A DNA stretch of 64,000 bases, taken from Spirirestis rafaelensis WJT71-NPBG6. GTDB lineage: Bacteria; Cyanobacteriota; Cyanobacteriia; Cyanobacteriales; Nostocaceae. Both the position numbers and the translations under genes were made by a program. The notes under the pieces were generated by a model, which saw only the letters and a list, made by a program, of their open reading frames with translations, was not told the DNA's origin and did not search any database. The stretch covers positions 1 to 64,000 of the forward strand of contig JAHHID010000028.1 in assembly GCA_019359015.1 (NCBI GenBank), given 5' to 3'. Below, one piece after another: positions 1 to 7,420 of the stretch. The first letter of the stretch is position 1. Each line of letters begins with the position of its first letter.

Positions 1-117
1 GAACTCGTCGCTTGGAACGTGACTAGAGACCTTGCCGCCACAAAAATCAACTGGCAATTCACTACCAATGACGCACGCTTAAAGCTCAAACGCCTATATC
101 CGGTTATCGACGATTAG
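1..117 (+). pseudogene. IS630-type transposase, C-terminal end (cut by window edge)
   Basis: The first 38 codons read in frame to a TAG and end in KLKRLYPVIDD. The preceding INWQFTTNDARLKLKRLYP segment is the characteristic C-terminus of cyanobacterial IS630-family DDE transposases. Only the tail is inside the window, so it cannot be said whether the element is intact. The palindromic DNA just downstream could include its terminal inverted repeat, but no match to the other end can be checked here. Confidence 0.75.
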
Positions 118-490
118 GAGCTACTAGCCTGTGCTGGATGAATTGGTAAGAGTGGTCTTTTTTCTGAATCAATTACAAATACTTTGGACACAAGTCCCTC
201 CTTGCGGGTAATGTTAGCCTGGACAATGATTTAAAGGCTTTTTACGCTAACAGCACTGACTCAAACCCAATGACTCTATTTAACTGTTAACCTCAGAGCT
301 ACAAACTGGCTTGTCTAACGACACGCTTGCGCGAACGTATTCGCAGGTGAGATGACCTAAAAATCGTAGTACTCATAGTACTTAGTCGGGTAAACTCTGG
401 GCTTTTAAAGCCCCCACTGAACCTGTACTCAGGCGGCACGTTTTGGGGGGAAGCTTCCCCCCAAAAGCTGCCTTGTCAGTGGTGGGTAGT
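118..490. other. Intergenic, palindrome-rich, no gene
   Basis: No credible coding region. From about 367 to 482 the stretch contains a series of inverted repeats: AGTACT twice around CAT, GGGCTTT-T-AAAGCCC (399-413), and the large palindrome listed separately. This lies between the IS630 tail and the 3' end of the dnaJ-like gene. Confidence 0.6.
414..482. repeat. Large nested palindrome / cruciform-capable hairpin
   Basis: Positions 441-466 form a perfect 26-bp palindrome (TTTTGGGGGG, AAGCTT, CCCCCCAAAA). It is enclosed by GGCA (435-438)/TGCC (469-472) and by CCACTGA (414-420)/TCAGTGG (476-482). On the minus strand it follows the dnaJ-like stop codon closely, so it may act in 3'-end formation, but no U-run follows the stem. 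Confidence 0.75.
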
Positions 491-1495
491 TTACAGCTTG
501 ACTTGCTGCAAATGACTGCGGGGATTGTAAGTACGGATAGCGCGGAGTTTTTCATAATATTCGCGCTCTTGTTGGCTAAGGTCTTTTGGCGGAGCGATCG
601 CCACTTTCACCAACTGATCCCCACGTCCACCCTTGGCTAGATGCCAGCCTTTGCCGCGCAAACGTAAAGATTGACCAGAACGCACTCCAGCCGGAAGCTT
701 GACATTAACCATGCCATCGGGTGTCGGGACATCAATTGAGGCTCCCAAAGTGGCTTCATCTGGCGTAATTGGCACTTCGCACACCAAATTATCGCCTTCA
801 AATTGATAGAACGAGTGCGGTTGAAGTTCTACGCGCAAGTACAAATCGCCTCGTTGTTGAGTCAAAGGATTAACTTGACCTTTGCCGCGCAAACGCAGAC
901 GAGTACCGGATTTAGCACCTGCGGGAATGCGGACATCAATTGTTTCGTTACCTAAACTGAAGCGTTTTTGAACACCGTGAAAAGCTTCGCCAAAACTTAA
1001 AGTGATGGCTGCTTCGCTATCCTGTGCCGTAGCACCCGCACTCCCATCTTGAAAGCCAAAATCGCCAAAGTTACCAAAACCAGTTGGTCCATTGCTCGAA
1101 GTACTGTACGAATAGCTTTGTTGTCTAGTGCTACTGCCTGTAGTGCCTCCGAAGCGTCCTAGTAACTCATTGATAAAGTCGTCAAAACTGCCGTATTGAC
1201 CGAAGTCAAAACCGCCCATATCGACACCAGCACCACCACCAGAGGCAAAGCCTTGACCAACCTTATTCCAGTATTGACCGAATTGGTCATATTTTTTACG
1301 TTTGTCTACATCTGACAAAACTTCGTAAGCTTCGTTAACTTCTTTAAAAGTTGCTTCCGCTTGTTTATTGCCTGGATTGACATCAGGGTGGTACTTACGG
1401 GCTAGTTTACGAAAAGCTTGTTTAATTTCTTCTGGAGTGGCAGTTTTATTAACTCCCAAAATTGCATAATAGTCTTTAAAATCGGTTGCAGCCAT
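491..1495 (-). CDS. DnaJ/CbpA-type co-chaperone (type II Hsp40)
   Basis: Hsp40 co-chaperone expected to stimulate DnaK ATPase and deliver substrates in the cytoplasm. The N-terminal J domain (about residues 6-72) carries HPD at 36-38. A Gly/Phe-rich linker (about 75-150) is followed by two beta-rich C-terminal substrate-binding subdomains (about 160-315), with [14 protein letters not shown]-like and [14 protein letters not shown]-like motifs. There are no CxxCxGxG zinc-finger repeats, so this is a type II/CbpA-like protein rather than canonical DnaJ. The ATG is preceded by AGGAGG at 7 nt. It stands alone, with no dnaK or grpE beside it. Confidence 0.92.
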   Translation of the reverse strand: MAATDFKDYYAILGVNKTATPEEIKQAFRKLARKYHPDVNPGNKQAEATFKEVNEAYEVLSDVDKRKKYDQFGQYWNKVGQGFASGGGAGVDMGGFDFGQYGSFDDFINELLGRFGGTTGSSTRQQSYSYSTSSNGPTGFGNFGDFGFQDGSAGATAQDSEAAITLSFGEAFHGVQKRFSLGNETIDVRIPAGAKSGTRLRLRGKGQVNPLTQQRGDLYLRVELQPHSFYQFEGDNLVCEVPITPDEATLGASIDVPTPDGMVNVKLPAGVRSGQSLRLRGKGWHLAKGGRGDQLVKVAIAPPKDLSQQEREYYEKLRAIRTYNPRSHLQQVKL

Positions 1496-1688
1496 CTATC
1501 AGCCTCCTATAGAAATTCCCGTTATGTTTTTATGTAAGATGTGAGATAAGTTGTTTACCAGGTATAATGCCAAGCAAACAAACCATGATTTTAAATTAAC
1601 AAACATTACCAAAAATCAAGTGGGGTTGTCGCTGACTGTATGAGGGCAATTCCCGTACTTTCCTGATGGGGAAACATTCCAATTTTGT

Positions 1689-1759
1689 CGCAATACCCTA
1701 CAAGGCTATTGCTATACGGACAAAGCCTGCCTTCGCAGGCTTGAATACTCATAGCCTGC
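1689..1759. repeat. Two-hairpin dispersed repeat, copy 1
   Basis: A 71-bp element starting CGCAATACCCT and ending ACTCATAGCCTGC. It contains an imperfect CAATA..TATTG hairpin and a perfect AAGCCTGC/GCAGGCTT hairpin. A second 71-bp copy lies at 61210-61280 with the same ends but a different second stem. Another AGCCTGC..GCAGGCT hairpin follows directly at about 1753-1771. Confidence 0.75.
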
Positions 1760-1792
1760 CTTCGCAGGCTTCGTTAGTATAGCCCCAGGCTT

Positions 1793-2341
1793 CTAGCCTG
1801 CGGGCATATATTGACCATTGGAATACTCCCGCGCTAGGGAAAAGCAAATCAGCTCGTCTAATCCTTCTTCCAAGCTTGGGGGTGCATCCCGGAGCTGACG
1901 ATGCATCCGAAAAATTACTTCTTCCGGAACTGGGTTTAGGCGCTTTTTATTGCGTGCCAAACACAGCCAAATCGGTGTATCCAGCCACATCCCGGTAATG
2001 TGAGTAAAGCCTAACTCGCGGGCTGTATAAATGACTTCACGCCGATTGCGGCGTTGGGCATTAGTAGCATCATAAATTGCCGTGCTATGCGTCGTAATTG
2101 CCTGCTGAAATTGTCGCTGAATCTCTCGCCAAACTCGCATCCACGCTCCTTGAATTGCCTCATCGCCAAAAAGTTGTCCCCGGATGGCATCGCTAGAAAT
2201 CAGCTGCCTCTGGGGACACTCTAACAGTAATCGTTTCGCCAAAGTGGACTTACCACTACCAGGAAGACCAATTAGCAAAATTAGTGCTGAGTGGGGGAGT
2301 GGAGGAGTGGAGGAGTGGGGGAGATGGGGAACAATTCTCAT
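1793..2341 (-). CDS. P-loop ATP-binding protein, AAA_33/zeta-toxin-like kinase
   Basis: Small nucleotide-binding protein with a Walker A motif, GLPGSGKST, at residues 25-33, then a QLISSDAIRGQLFGD segment and DATNAQRRNRREVI. This pattern is typical of the AAA_33 polynucleotide-kinase/gluconate-kinase-like family. The substrate cannot be deduced. The first 18 residues are Pro/Ser/His-rich and are encoded by short tandem-repeat DNA, so translation may begin later or the repeat may have extended the gene. It lies 55 bp downstream of glgC in the same direction; the gap is repeat DNA. Confidence 0.75.
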   Translation of the reverse strand: MRIVPHLPHSSTPPLPHSALILLIGLPGSGKSTLAKRLLLECPQRQLISSDAIRGQLFGDEAIQGAWMRVWREIQRQFQQAITTHSTAIYDATNAQRRNRREVIYTARELGFTHITGMWLDTPIWLCLARNKKRLNPVPEEVIFRMHRQLRDAPPSLEEGLDELICFSLAREYSNGQYMPAG

Positions 2342-2344
2342 AAA

Positions 2345-2395
2345 TCTTGACTCCTGACTCCTAACTCCTGACTCCTGACTCCCTGCCTCCTAACT
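2345..2395. repeat. Heptamer short tandem repeat (STRR)
   Basis: Imperfect repeats of a seven-base unit such as GACTCCT/AACTCCT fill the gap between glgC and the P-loop gene. Related purine/pyrimidine-biased repeats continue into the first codons of that gene (about 2285-2341). Confidence 0.7.
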
Positions 2396-2396
2396 T

Positions 2397-3686
2397 TTAA
2401 ATTATCGTTCCATCAGCAATCACAGCATTTTTCAGCACAACGACGATTCCGCTGCGGATGAAAAAGCCTTGACTTTCGCGTTCAGCTTCTTGCACGTTAT
2501 CTTTATTGATAATTTGCACATCGCAACCTATGCTGGCGTTTTTGTCAATGATGGCGCGGCGAATTGTGGTGTTAGCACCGATACCCAAGGGAATTTCACC
2601 ATTTTCACAGTTTGTATGTCGTTCGGCGAATGCTTGATAGTAATCGGCTCCCATGATTAGAGTATCTTCAATTACGGAACCAGATTCAATACGCGATCGC
2701 ACTCCCAACACCGAATGATCGATCCGGCAATTTTTCAGAATGCAACCTTCTCCTATCATTGATTGTGAAATCTTGCAATCTAATAGTTTGCTCGGAGGTA
2801 AGTAACGAGCGCGGGTATAAATTGGAGATTTTTCATCGTAGAAGCTAAAAGGAGGTAAGGGTTGCTGAGTCAGTGCCAAATTAGCATCATAAAATGATTC
2901 AATTGTTCCAATATCTTCCCAGTAGCCATCAAATAAATAAGCTTGAACGTTGTGATCCTTAGCTGCATCTGGAATAATTTCTTTGCCAAAATCAGTTTTT
3001 TCTAAAGATTCTTTCAACAACTTGATCAAAACATCTTTTTTAAAGATATAAATTCCCATCGAAGCGATGTATGGTTGCTGTTGAGCCTGTTCTGGTGTTA
3101 AACCGAGCAGACTTGTATCAACGCGCATCTGATACAAATCATCGCCTTTGGGTTTTTCGCTAAAATCGATTACTCTACCAGACTGATCGATTTTCATCAA
3201 GCCAAAATCAGAAGCGCGGCGATCATCCATAGGGATAACTGAGAGAGTAATATCAGCCCCGGTATCCCGATGACGCTGCACAAACTGGCGATAATCCATC
3301 CGGTACAGGTGATCACCGGAGAGGATGAGCAATTCCTCTGCATCCCATTCTTGCAACAGCCAAATATACTGACGCACAGCATCCGCAGTCCCTTGGAACC
3401 AGTTGGGATTTTCTGGCGTTTGCTGTGCAGCTAAGACTTCTACAAATCCTTCATTAAAACCAGTGAAGTTGTATGTACGGGCAATGTGGCGGTTTAGAGA
3501 AGCTGAGTTGAATTGAGTCAGAACATAAATTTTAAAAATTTCTGAATTTATGCAGTTACTGACAGGAATATCTATTAAGCGATACTTTCCTGCTACAGGT
3601 ACCGCCGGTTTAGCGCGTAATTTGGTAAGCGGATAAAGACGAGTACCCGCACCACCACCGAGAATGATTGCTAATACTTTTTTCAC
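2397..3686 (-). CDS. glgC: Glucose-1-phosphate adenylyltransferase (ADP-glucose pyrophosphorylase)
   Basis: Makes ADP-glucose from ATP and glucose-1-phosphate, the committed step of glycogen synthesis. The N-terminus has the nucleotidyltransferase signature [20 protein letters not shown], followed by [18 protein letters not shown] and the SMGIYIF substrate region. The C-terminal left-handed beta-helix includes [20 protein letters not shown]. The 429-residue length is normal for cyanobacterial GlgC, which is regulated by 3-phosphoglycerate. The start is GTG with GGGAG at 7 nt. Confidence 0.97.
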   Translation of the reverse strand: MKKVLAIILGGGAGTRLYPLTKLRAKPAVPVAGKYRLIDIPVSNCINSEIFKIYVLTQFNSASLNRHIARTYNFTGFNEGFVEVLAAQQTPENPNWFQGTADAVRQYIWLLQEWDAEELLILSGDHLYRMDYRQFVQRHRDTGADITLSVIPMDDRRASDFGLMKIDQSGRVIDFSEKPKGDDLYQMRVDTSLLGLTPEQAQQQPYIASMGIYIFKKDVLIKLLKESLEKTDFGKEIIPDAAKDHNVQAYLFDGYWEDIGTIESFYDANLALTQQPLPPFSFYDEKSPIYTRARYLPPSKLLDCKISQSMIGEGCILKNCRIDHSVLGVRSRIESGSVIEDTLIMGADYYQAFAERHTNCENGEIPLGIGANTTIRRAIIDKNASIGCDVQIINKDNVQEAERESQGFFIRSGIVVVLKNAVIADGTII

Positions 3687-3858
3687 AAAATTTCTCCCAA
3701 CTGCCTTTCAACTCTCACATACAGTTTAGGACTGTCTGAGACTGCTGGTAAGGGGGGATCGTATATTGTTCTGAGTTAAGTTTGCGGTATGTTTTTATTA
3801 AGGATGGGACAGGTTATCGCGGCAAAAGGCGATCGCGTGTATCAATTTGCCTTAAAAA

Positions 3859-4158
3859 TTATAAAACGCTCACACGTTTCATACCATAGCGCTGATTAGC
3901 CAGATGCAATGTTTGCGACAGTTTCACATGCTCTACCCACGGCTGCTCAGACAATTGGGAAATAGCACTTGGAGACAGTGTTGCAGTGAATACATCTTTG
4001 CCACTAGCAACTCCACTGACACCTAAATTTTCTAAAGCGGCAGTTTCCGCATTTGAAACTGGCTTGGTATGAATGAAAACCTGCAAGCTAGGTTCATCTG
4101 TATTTTGAACGTCTTTGAGTGCCATAGACAGGGGGGCATCTAATTTTTGATAATTCAT
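3859..4158 (-). CDS. Stand-alone subtilisin-prodomain (I9)-like small protein
   Basis: A 99-residue protein with no catalytic residues. Its order of elements matches the N-terminal prodomain-like region of the S8 peptidase at 7410-9140. Both begin with KL.P.....A..D.Q, then a beta strand (LQVFIHT here, SIVFIYC there), then a hydrophobic/polar segment ending in LSE....H.K.S...HL. The segment SAISQLSEQPWVEHVKL is typical of inhibitor I9/prodomain folds. Inferred role: peptidase inhibitor or folding chaperone for the neighbouring protease. GGGAG lies 10 nt before the ATG. A terminator separates it from the pentapeptide gene upstream. Confidence 0.6.
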   Translation of the reverse strand: MNYQKLDAPLSMALKDVQNTDEPSLQVFIHTKPVSNAETAALENLGVSGVASGKDVFTATLSPSAISQLSEQPWVEHVKLSQTLHLANQRYGMKRVSVL

Positions 4159-4180
4159 ATTGCGACGACTCCCAGATAAA

Positions 4181-4209
4181 AAGGTAAAAAGGGTAGGCTT
4201 TTCCTACCC
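4181..4209 (-). terminator. Intrinsic terminator of the HTH/pentapeptide operon
   Basis: On the minus strand GGGTAGG-AAAAG-CCTACCC forms a 7-bp GC-rich stem followed by TTTTT. It sits between the pentapeptide gene stop (4313) and the start of the prodomain-like gene (4158), so the latter probably has its own promoter. Confidence 0.75.
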
Positions 4210-4244
4210 TATAACCAAGCTATCAAATTTATCGGTCTTTAGCC

Positions 4245-4300
4245 CCTACCCTTATACAGACGTAATGTCATGTGTTTCTACGTCTGATTGCAGATTTAAG
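4245..4300. repeat. 3'-flank direct repeat, copy B
   Basis: This segment (TACCCTTATACAGACGTAAT...CTGATTGCAGATTTAAG) is clearly related to 7364-7420 just downstream of, and overlapping, the S8 peptidase 3' end. It contains CAGACGTA/TACGTCTG as an inverted repeat. The two copies flank the HTH plus pentapeptide genes in direct orientation. Confidence 0.6.
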
Positions 4301-4312
4301 GTATTGTTCGGT

Positions 4313-6355
4313 TTACATACCCAATATTTTAGTTAGAGTCGGCAAATAAGTTTTGAGTGCTTCCGCTAGCTTGCTGGCATCAGTGACAGCGGATGTAACA
4401 CCACTGAGGGCATTTAAAGCCATCTTGCAAAATTTGGGAGTACGTTTTTCTTCTGGCTTTTTCCCTTCTTCCGCTATGGTTTCTACTGCTTCCAGCGCTT
4501 CTTGCTTTTGACTGTCAGAAAGTGCAGCATCATCAGCAATAGATTTTTGCAGGATGGTTAGAATCTTCGCTAGTTCGTCGCTACTGTCAGTTTTAACATC
4601 GCTCAACTGCTGAATCGTATTAGTAACATTGTTAAGAGCGCCTGTCAAACTTGAAGCAGTGAGGTTCATATCTCCACCTGCGGATATTTTGTCACCAGTA
4701 TCTAAATTTCCTCCGACATTTCCACGAATGTTGATACCTTCATTTTTACTTTCCATAATTTCTCCTTGATTAAGCATATATACGCGATTACCTTCACCCT
4801 GAATTAATACTTGTCTACCCGTACCTGCGACAACAGAAGCTAATTCTTTAATAATTTGGTAATTTGATGCAATTATTTCTCTTAACCTTTGTATTTCTCC
4901 ATCTTTAGCTTGTAGAACTAATGGAATATTTGCTTCAATCAGGTTGAGTGTATTTGCATAACAAGTTGTAAATGCTTGGTGAATAGCGCTATGATTAGCA
5001 TCTGGAAATACACCTATTTTGGCAAAAACCAGACTCTCATCTTTTCTTGTAATGCTATATCGCGATAAATCCAATCCATCATGATTGATAGCTGTTTGCG
5101 CTAAAGAAAAAATAAAAGCTCGCCAATTTAATCCTTGTCTGAAAATTAAATCAACTGTATTTTGAATTTCTCCAATCCACTTTTCAAATTCCCCTGGTTT
5201 AAATTCACCACTATCTGGCTTACGTTCCTCAAGTCGAATAATATTATTATCTCTTGTGCATTTTAAAAAAATATGTGTACATTTCACATCAAGAAAACGT
5301 GTATTTTTATTAATATTCAATCCTTGGATACAAGCACCCGTCAAAGTAGCACCAGAAAAATCTGCATCTAAAGCATTAACTTCATTTAAATATGCTTTTG
5401 TTAAATCAGCATTTTTTAAATTAGCACCGGAGAAATTTGCTCCAGTATAATCTTGTTCATCACCTTCTTTTTTTATCAATAATTTTCTCACTTTCGGATT
5501 TTCCAGAATTGTTCCTTGTAACCGAGAAGATTCTAATCCTCTTACATTTTCAAAACTTGTACGAGTTAAATTAGCTTTTCTAAAATCTGTGTGCGGTAAA
5601 TGTGCGTTATCAAAGCAAGCATCTGTTAAATCGGCTTCGTAAAATGATGTCCCACCCGTCGCAGATAAAAAAACCGCGATTTTTTTCAACCAAACAAATT
5701 TAGGTGAATCTTTCATTGCTTGTTGAGCAATCGTAGCACCTGTAAAAAGAATTAATAGTGAGATAACTGTAATGATAGTATTTTTAAATTGCTCATTTTC
5801 GCTGGCAGTGTTTTTGACAATAATAGGTAAAAATATAGCAGTTATAGCTGAAATTAGTATTGATGTAATATTTCCAAAAAAACCAAAAAACGTATAAGAT
5901 ATGGTAATAGAAAAGGCTGTAACTATCACTCCTAGCCAATTACAAAGTATACTAAAACTTAAGAATAGAGCATCACCCCATATTTTATTATCATCAGGAT
6001 GGTAGAAAAAAATAAAAAATACGGTAGTAATAATTATTAACGTTGTAATAAAACAAGTAGTTATCAGCTCAAAACCGCTAATTATAGGTAAAACTAGAGT
6101 AATAGCATATACAAGAAAACTAAACAATATAAAAATTAATGGATAGCCTTGTTTTAAACCATGAGAGATAATAATTCCTGATACAGCCGCTGAGAAAACA
6201 GGTATAATACTTAACAGTTCGACTACAATAATCACCAAAGCCCCTATCCACAAATTGTGGACAAATTTTCTACCAGCTTTTGCTGTCTGAAAACTTTCAT
6301 TCTTTAACGTTTCTTTTCGGAAACACGCGCTGCGAATATCTTTGATGTTTGACAT
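4313..6355 (-). CDS. Membrane protein with pentapeptide repeats and glycine-rich/helical tail
   Basis: About 680 residues from the ATG at 6355; a TTG at 6376 overlaps the upstream stop codon but is less likely. The N-terminal third (about 30-230) has six or more hydrophobic membrane segments. About 240-350 holds pentapeptide repeats (A(D/N)L/F pattern, e.g. ANFSGANLKNADLTKAYL), expected to fold as a right-handed quadrilateral beta-helix. The middle is globular and unassigned. Near residue 560 a glycine-rich stretch (NIRGNVGGNLDTGDKISAGG) leads into an amphipathic helical tail seen in other cyanobacterial accessory proteins. The substrate or partner is unknown. It is cotranscribed with the triple-HTH gene. 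Low GC and AT-rich codons suggest acquired DNA. Confidence 0.75.
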   Translation of the reverse strand: MSNIKDIRSACFRKETLKNESFQTAKAGRKFVHNLWIGALVIIVVELLSIIPVFSAAVSGIIISHGLKQGYPLIFILFSFLVYAITLVLPIISGFELITTCFITTLIIITTVFFIFFYHPDDNKIWGDALFLSFSILCNWLGVIVTAFSITISYTFFGFFGNITSILISAITAIFLPIIVKNTASENEQFKNTIITVISLLILFTGATIAQQAMKDSPKFVWLKKIAVFLSATGGTSFYEADLTDACFDNAHLPHTDFRKANLTRTSFENVRGLESSRLQGTILENPKVRKLLIKKEGDEQDYTGANFSGANLKNADLTKAYLNEVNALDADFSGATLTGACIQGLNINKNTRFLDVKCTHIFLKCTRDNNIIRLEERKPDSGEFKPGEFEKWIGEIQNTVDLIFRQGLNWRAFIFSLAQTAINHDGLDLSRYSITRKDESLVFAKIGVFPDANHSAIHQAFTTCYANTLNLIEANIPLVLQAKDGEIQRLREIIASNYQIIKELASVVAGTGRQVLIQGEGNRVYMLNQGEIMESKNEGINIRGNVGGNLDTGDKISAGGDMNLTASSLTGALNNVTNTIQQLSDVKTDSSDELAKILTILQKSIADDAALSDSQKQEALEAVETIAEEGKKPEEKRTPKFCKMALNALSGVTSAVTDASKLAEALKTYLPTLTKILGM

Positions 6356-6369
6356 TTTGCTTAATCTTT

Positions 6370-7128
6370 CTAACAAAACGATAAAGCATTATTAGTAATT
6401 TCACAAACAGTGTCTTTCAAATCTAATGGTATCCGTAAATCAATGTCTTCCAGATTAATTTTTAGTAAAGAATGATTTTTCTCTCTCAATTCTGATACTG
6501 TTTGATTTTTGTCTCTGTCTAAGAAAACTTTTGAATCTTCTAAATCAAGATTAATTAATGAATCAATATCAACTGGTTGTGTAGCTAATAAACTAATAAA
6601 TTCTAAATTTATTCCTGTTAGAATACTATACTCCTCCAGAAGTATGCCTCTATCTTGTATCATTTTATGAATACAAAGCTTAGTTATTGGCAAATCTGCT
6701 GTTACTAGCAAATCTTCAATACAACAATTTAAAACTTTAGTAATGTCATTAAGGTGTTTTTGACATTGAGATTCTGCAAGTTTTTGCTGAGAAATAGGCT
6801 GCGTACTATAGAATGCTAGTACTGCAAAGTTTACGCCGGAAAGCTTGCTTAACTCTGCAAGCGATAACTTATTCTCTTTAGCTAGTTCAAGTATCTTCAG
6901 TCTGAAAGCTTCTTGCTTGGCAACAGGTTTGACTAACTCAATCACAGGTACATTAAGTTGTTCGGCAATTTTTCTAAGATGTTCAGCTATTATCTTTGTG
7001 ATAGCTTCAATAGTTGGAGATGTTATATATGCTTGAATAGCCTTCAACGGAACGTTTGAATCGTTGCTAAGTGTCTCTGGGGATAAATTTATATCTTCGA
7101 TAATTTCTTTTATACGTAAAGTAATCAT
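6370..7128 (-). CDS. Protein with three tandem XRE/HTH-like units
   Basis: 252 residues containing three diverged copies of one unit, near residues 8-65, 75-145 and 150-190. Each has an L(S/L)xExxSxx(S/T)G(V/I)N-like helix-turn-helix core; compare LSPETLSNDSNV, LSLAELSKLSGVN and LLEEYSILTGIN. Two units are followed by a (S/A)TQP(I/V) turn. The fold resembles lambda-repressor-type HTH domains but the copies are degenerate, so DNA binding is uncertain. It precedes the pentapeptide gene by 14 bp and probably shares its transcript. AAGGA precedes the ATG by 8 nt. A regulator or adaptor for the downstream membrane protein is plausible. Confidence 0.65.
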   Translation of the reverse strand: MITLRIKEIIEDINLSPETLSNDSNVPLKAIQAYITSPTIEAITKIIAEHLRKIAEQLNVPVIELVKPVAKQEAFRLKILELAKENKLSLAELSKLSGVNFAVLAFYSTQPISQQKLAESQCQKHLNDITKVLNCCIEDLLVTADLPITKLCIHKMIQDRGILLEEYSILTGINLEFISLLATQPVDIDSLINLDLEDSKVFLDRDKNQTVSELREKNHSLLKINLEDIDLRIPLDLKDTVCEITNNALSFC

Positions 7129-7348
7129 TAGTACGTTCCTTTTGAAACTGTTATATTTAAATTCACTTACACTAACAAAAATTACTGAAAACAGTTAAAA
7201 GATTTACTATAATTTTATGTTATACCCAAAAATATACGTGTTTATACTAAAAAAAAGTTAGCAAATGTGTTCCCAGTCTGTTGTGCCTTTAAAAGCGCGA
7301 TCGCCTAAATTAACTTGGCTAAATAATCACGTTCCTTTCCTAAGCAAC

Positions 7349-7375
7349 AAGGGCAAGCTTTTTTTGCTTACCCTT
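7349..7375 (-). terminator. Probable terminator of the S8 peptidase gene
   Basis: AAGGGCAAGC (7349-7358) and GCTTACCCTT (7366-7375) form a ten-position stem with one mismatch around a T7 loop, just after the peptidase stop codon. The downstream U-run is weak. Confidence 0.5.
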
Positions 7376-7420
7376 GTACAGACCTGATTTACTGTGCTTC
7401 TATGCCTGATTAAAGATTTT
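7364..7420. repeat. 3'-flank direct repeat, copy A
   Basis: Related to 4245-4300. Shared core: TACCCTT(G/A)TACAGAC...TGTG(C/T)TTCTA(T/C)G(C/T)CTGATT..AGATTT. Copy A overlaps the last codons of the S8 peptidase. This suggests copy B derives from a duplicated peptidase 3' end or from a shared 3' regulatory structure. Confidence 0.6.
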
